A stretch of DNA of 10,798 nucleotides from an uncultured Thermomonas sp. (lineage in GTDB: Bacteria > Pseudomonadota > Gammaproteobacteria > Xanthomonadales > Xanthomonadaceae). Under the pieces are notes generated by a model. It made no database searches and had not been told where the DNA came from. It saw only the letters and a list, made by a program, of their open reading frames with translations. The translations under genes were made by a program, and so were the position numbers. Shown piece after piece: positions 10,137-10,798 of the stretch (position 1 is the stretch's first letter; the number at the start of each line of letters is the position of its first letter). Location of the stretch: contig CAMLJA010000041.1 in assembly GCA_946480065.1 (NCBI GenBank), positions 1 through 10,798 on the forward strand, in the 5' to 3' direction.

Positions 10137-10798
10137 ATGCGTACCCATTTCTGCGGCCTGATCGACGATGCGTTGATCGGCCAGACCGTCACCCTCTGCG
10201 GCTGGGCCGACGTCGCCCGCAACATGGGCCAGATCGTCTTCATCGACCTGCGCGACCACGAGGGCATCGTGCAGGTCGTCGCAGAGCCGGCCGAAGGCGA
10301 TGGCAACGCCGCGATGCTGGCGGCCGCCGCCGCGGTGGGCTACGAGGACTGCCTGCGCATCACCGGCACCGTGCGCCGCCGCCAGTCGGTGAACGACAAG
10401 ATCCGGACCGGCCAGGTGGAAGTGGTGGCCGAGACGATCGAGCTGCTGAACAAGGCCGAGCCGCTGCCCTTCCACCACCACGAGAACCCGGGCGAGGACA
10501 TCCGCCTGAAGTACCGCTACCTGGACCTGCGCAGCCCCGGGATGCAGCGCAAGATGCGCACGCGGACGAAGCTGGTGTCGGCGCTGCGCCACTACCTCGA
10601 CGCGCGCGGCTTCCAGGACATCGAGACCCCGATCCTCACCAAGGCCACGCCGGAGGGCGCGCGCGACTTCCTCGTCCCCGCGCGCATGCATCCGGGCGAG
10701 TTCTACGCGCTGCCGCAGAGCCCGCAGCTGTTCAAGCAGATCCTGATGATGGCGGGCTTCGACCGCTACTACCAGATCGCCCGCTGCTTCCGCGACGA
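10137..10798 (+). CDS. aspS: Aspartyl-tRNA synthetase, 3' end beyond the window
   Basis: 220 complete codons of an expected 590 or so. It is a class II synthetase that charges tRNA-Asp in the cytoplasm. Residues 1-105 are the OB-fold anticodon-binding domain (MRTHFCG start, TLCGW at 19-23, [13 protein letters not shown] at 35-47). Arg28 and Gln46 align with residues of E. coli AspRS that contact the anticodon. The catalytic domain follows with LKYRYLDLR (124-132), motif 1 around [21 protein letters not shown] (158-178, including the flipping loop 171-177), QSPQLFK (194-200) and motif 2 [14 protein letters not shown], where the window stops. The ATG at 10137 has GGAG 5 bases upstream and gives the expected N-terminus. 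The E. coli PEGTVN-type segment near residue 83 is replaced by a shorter [12 protein letters not shown], and position 30 is Met. The bacterial GAD insertion and motif 3 would lie outside. Confidence 0.96.
   Translation, partial: MRTHFCGLIDDALIGQTVTLCGWADVARNMGQIVFIDLRDHEGIVQVVAEPAEGDGNAAMLAAAAAVGYEDCLRITGTVRRRQSVNDKIRTGQVEVVAETIELLNKAEPLPFHHHENPGEDIRLKYRYLDLRSPGMQRKMRTRTKLVSALRHYLDARGFQDIETPILTKATPEGARDFLVPARMHPGEFYALPQSPQLFKQILMMAGFDRYYQIARCFRD

Noticed and set aside
9747..10691. Minus-strand 314-codon frame across the FmdB and aspS genes
   Set aside because: Antisense to two well-recognised genes, spans their intergenic region, and has no domain signature.

Overview
This is a GC-rich (roughly 70% by eye), densely coded chromosomal segment. 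Its gene content and protein sequences look like a gammaproteobacterium of the Xanthomonadaceae/Lysobacteraceae (Lysobacter, Luteimonas, Pseudoxanthomonas or a close relative). That placement comes from remembered resemblance of ClpB, YbaL, YheS and the AspRS N-terminus to family members, not from a search. No mobile element, CRISPR array, tRNA/rRNA gene or compositionally foreign island was seen. The window reads as conserved housekeeping and stress-response genes.

Layout. Positions 1-507 (+) hold the 3' part of pgeF. A short GIY-YIG (UPF0213-type) gene at 533-799 (-) converges on it. A 114-base divergent region carries a good sigma-32-type promoter for clpB (914-3496, +). clpB converges, through a GC-rich hairpin, on a secreted two-domain esterase (3541-5187, -). 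The esterase lies 55 bases downstream of, and on the same strand as, a YbaL-type CPA2 cation:proton antiporter (5243-6946, -). A 74-base divergent region with -10-like boxes on both strands leads to the ABC-F ATPase yheS (7021-8883, +), probably translated from a leaderless mRNA. yheS converges on a membrane-anchored SIMPL/DUF541 protein (8922-9623, -) through a second GC hairpin. A 115-base divergent region with a second CTTGAAA-type promoter candidate precedes an FmdB-type zinc ribbon gene (9739-10059, +). The 5' part of aspS (10137 to the window end, +) follows, with its own promoter candidate and a strong hairpin near the predicted 5' end of the transcript.

How the genes fit together. pgeF next to clpB matches the rluD-pgeF-clpB block known in enterics, here with a small GIY-YIG gene inserted. 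ClpB (disaggregase), YheS (ribosome-associated ABC-F ATPase) and AspRS are protein-synthesis and quality-control functions. YbaL and the esterase may be co-transcribed, but no functional link is evident. The most interesting signals are regulatory: two sigma-32-like promoters, a conserved-looking internal GTG start in clpB, a 12-base -10/discriminator string shared by yheS and aspS, and the aspS leader hairpin. I did not find a convincing undescribed multi-gene system.
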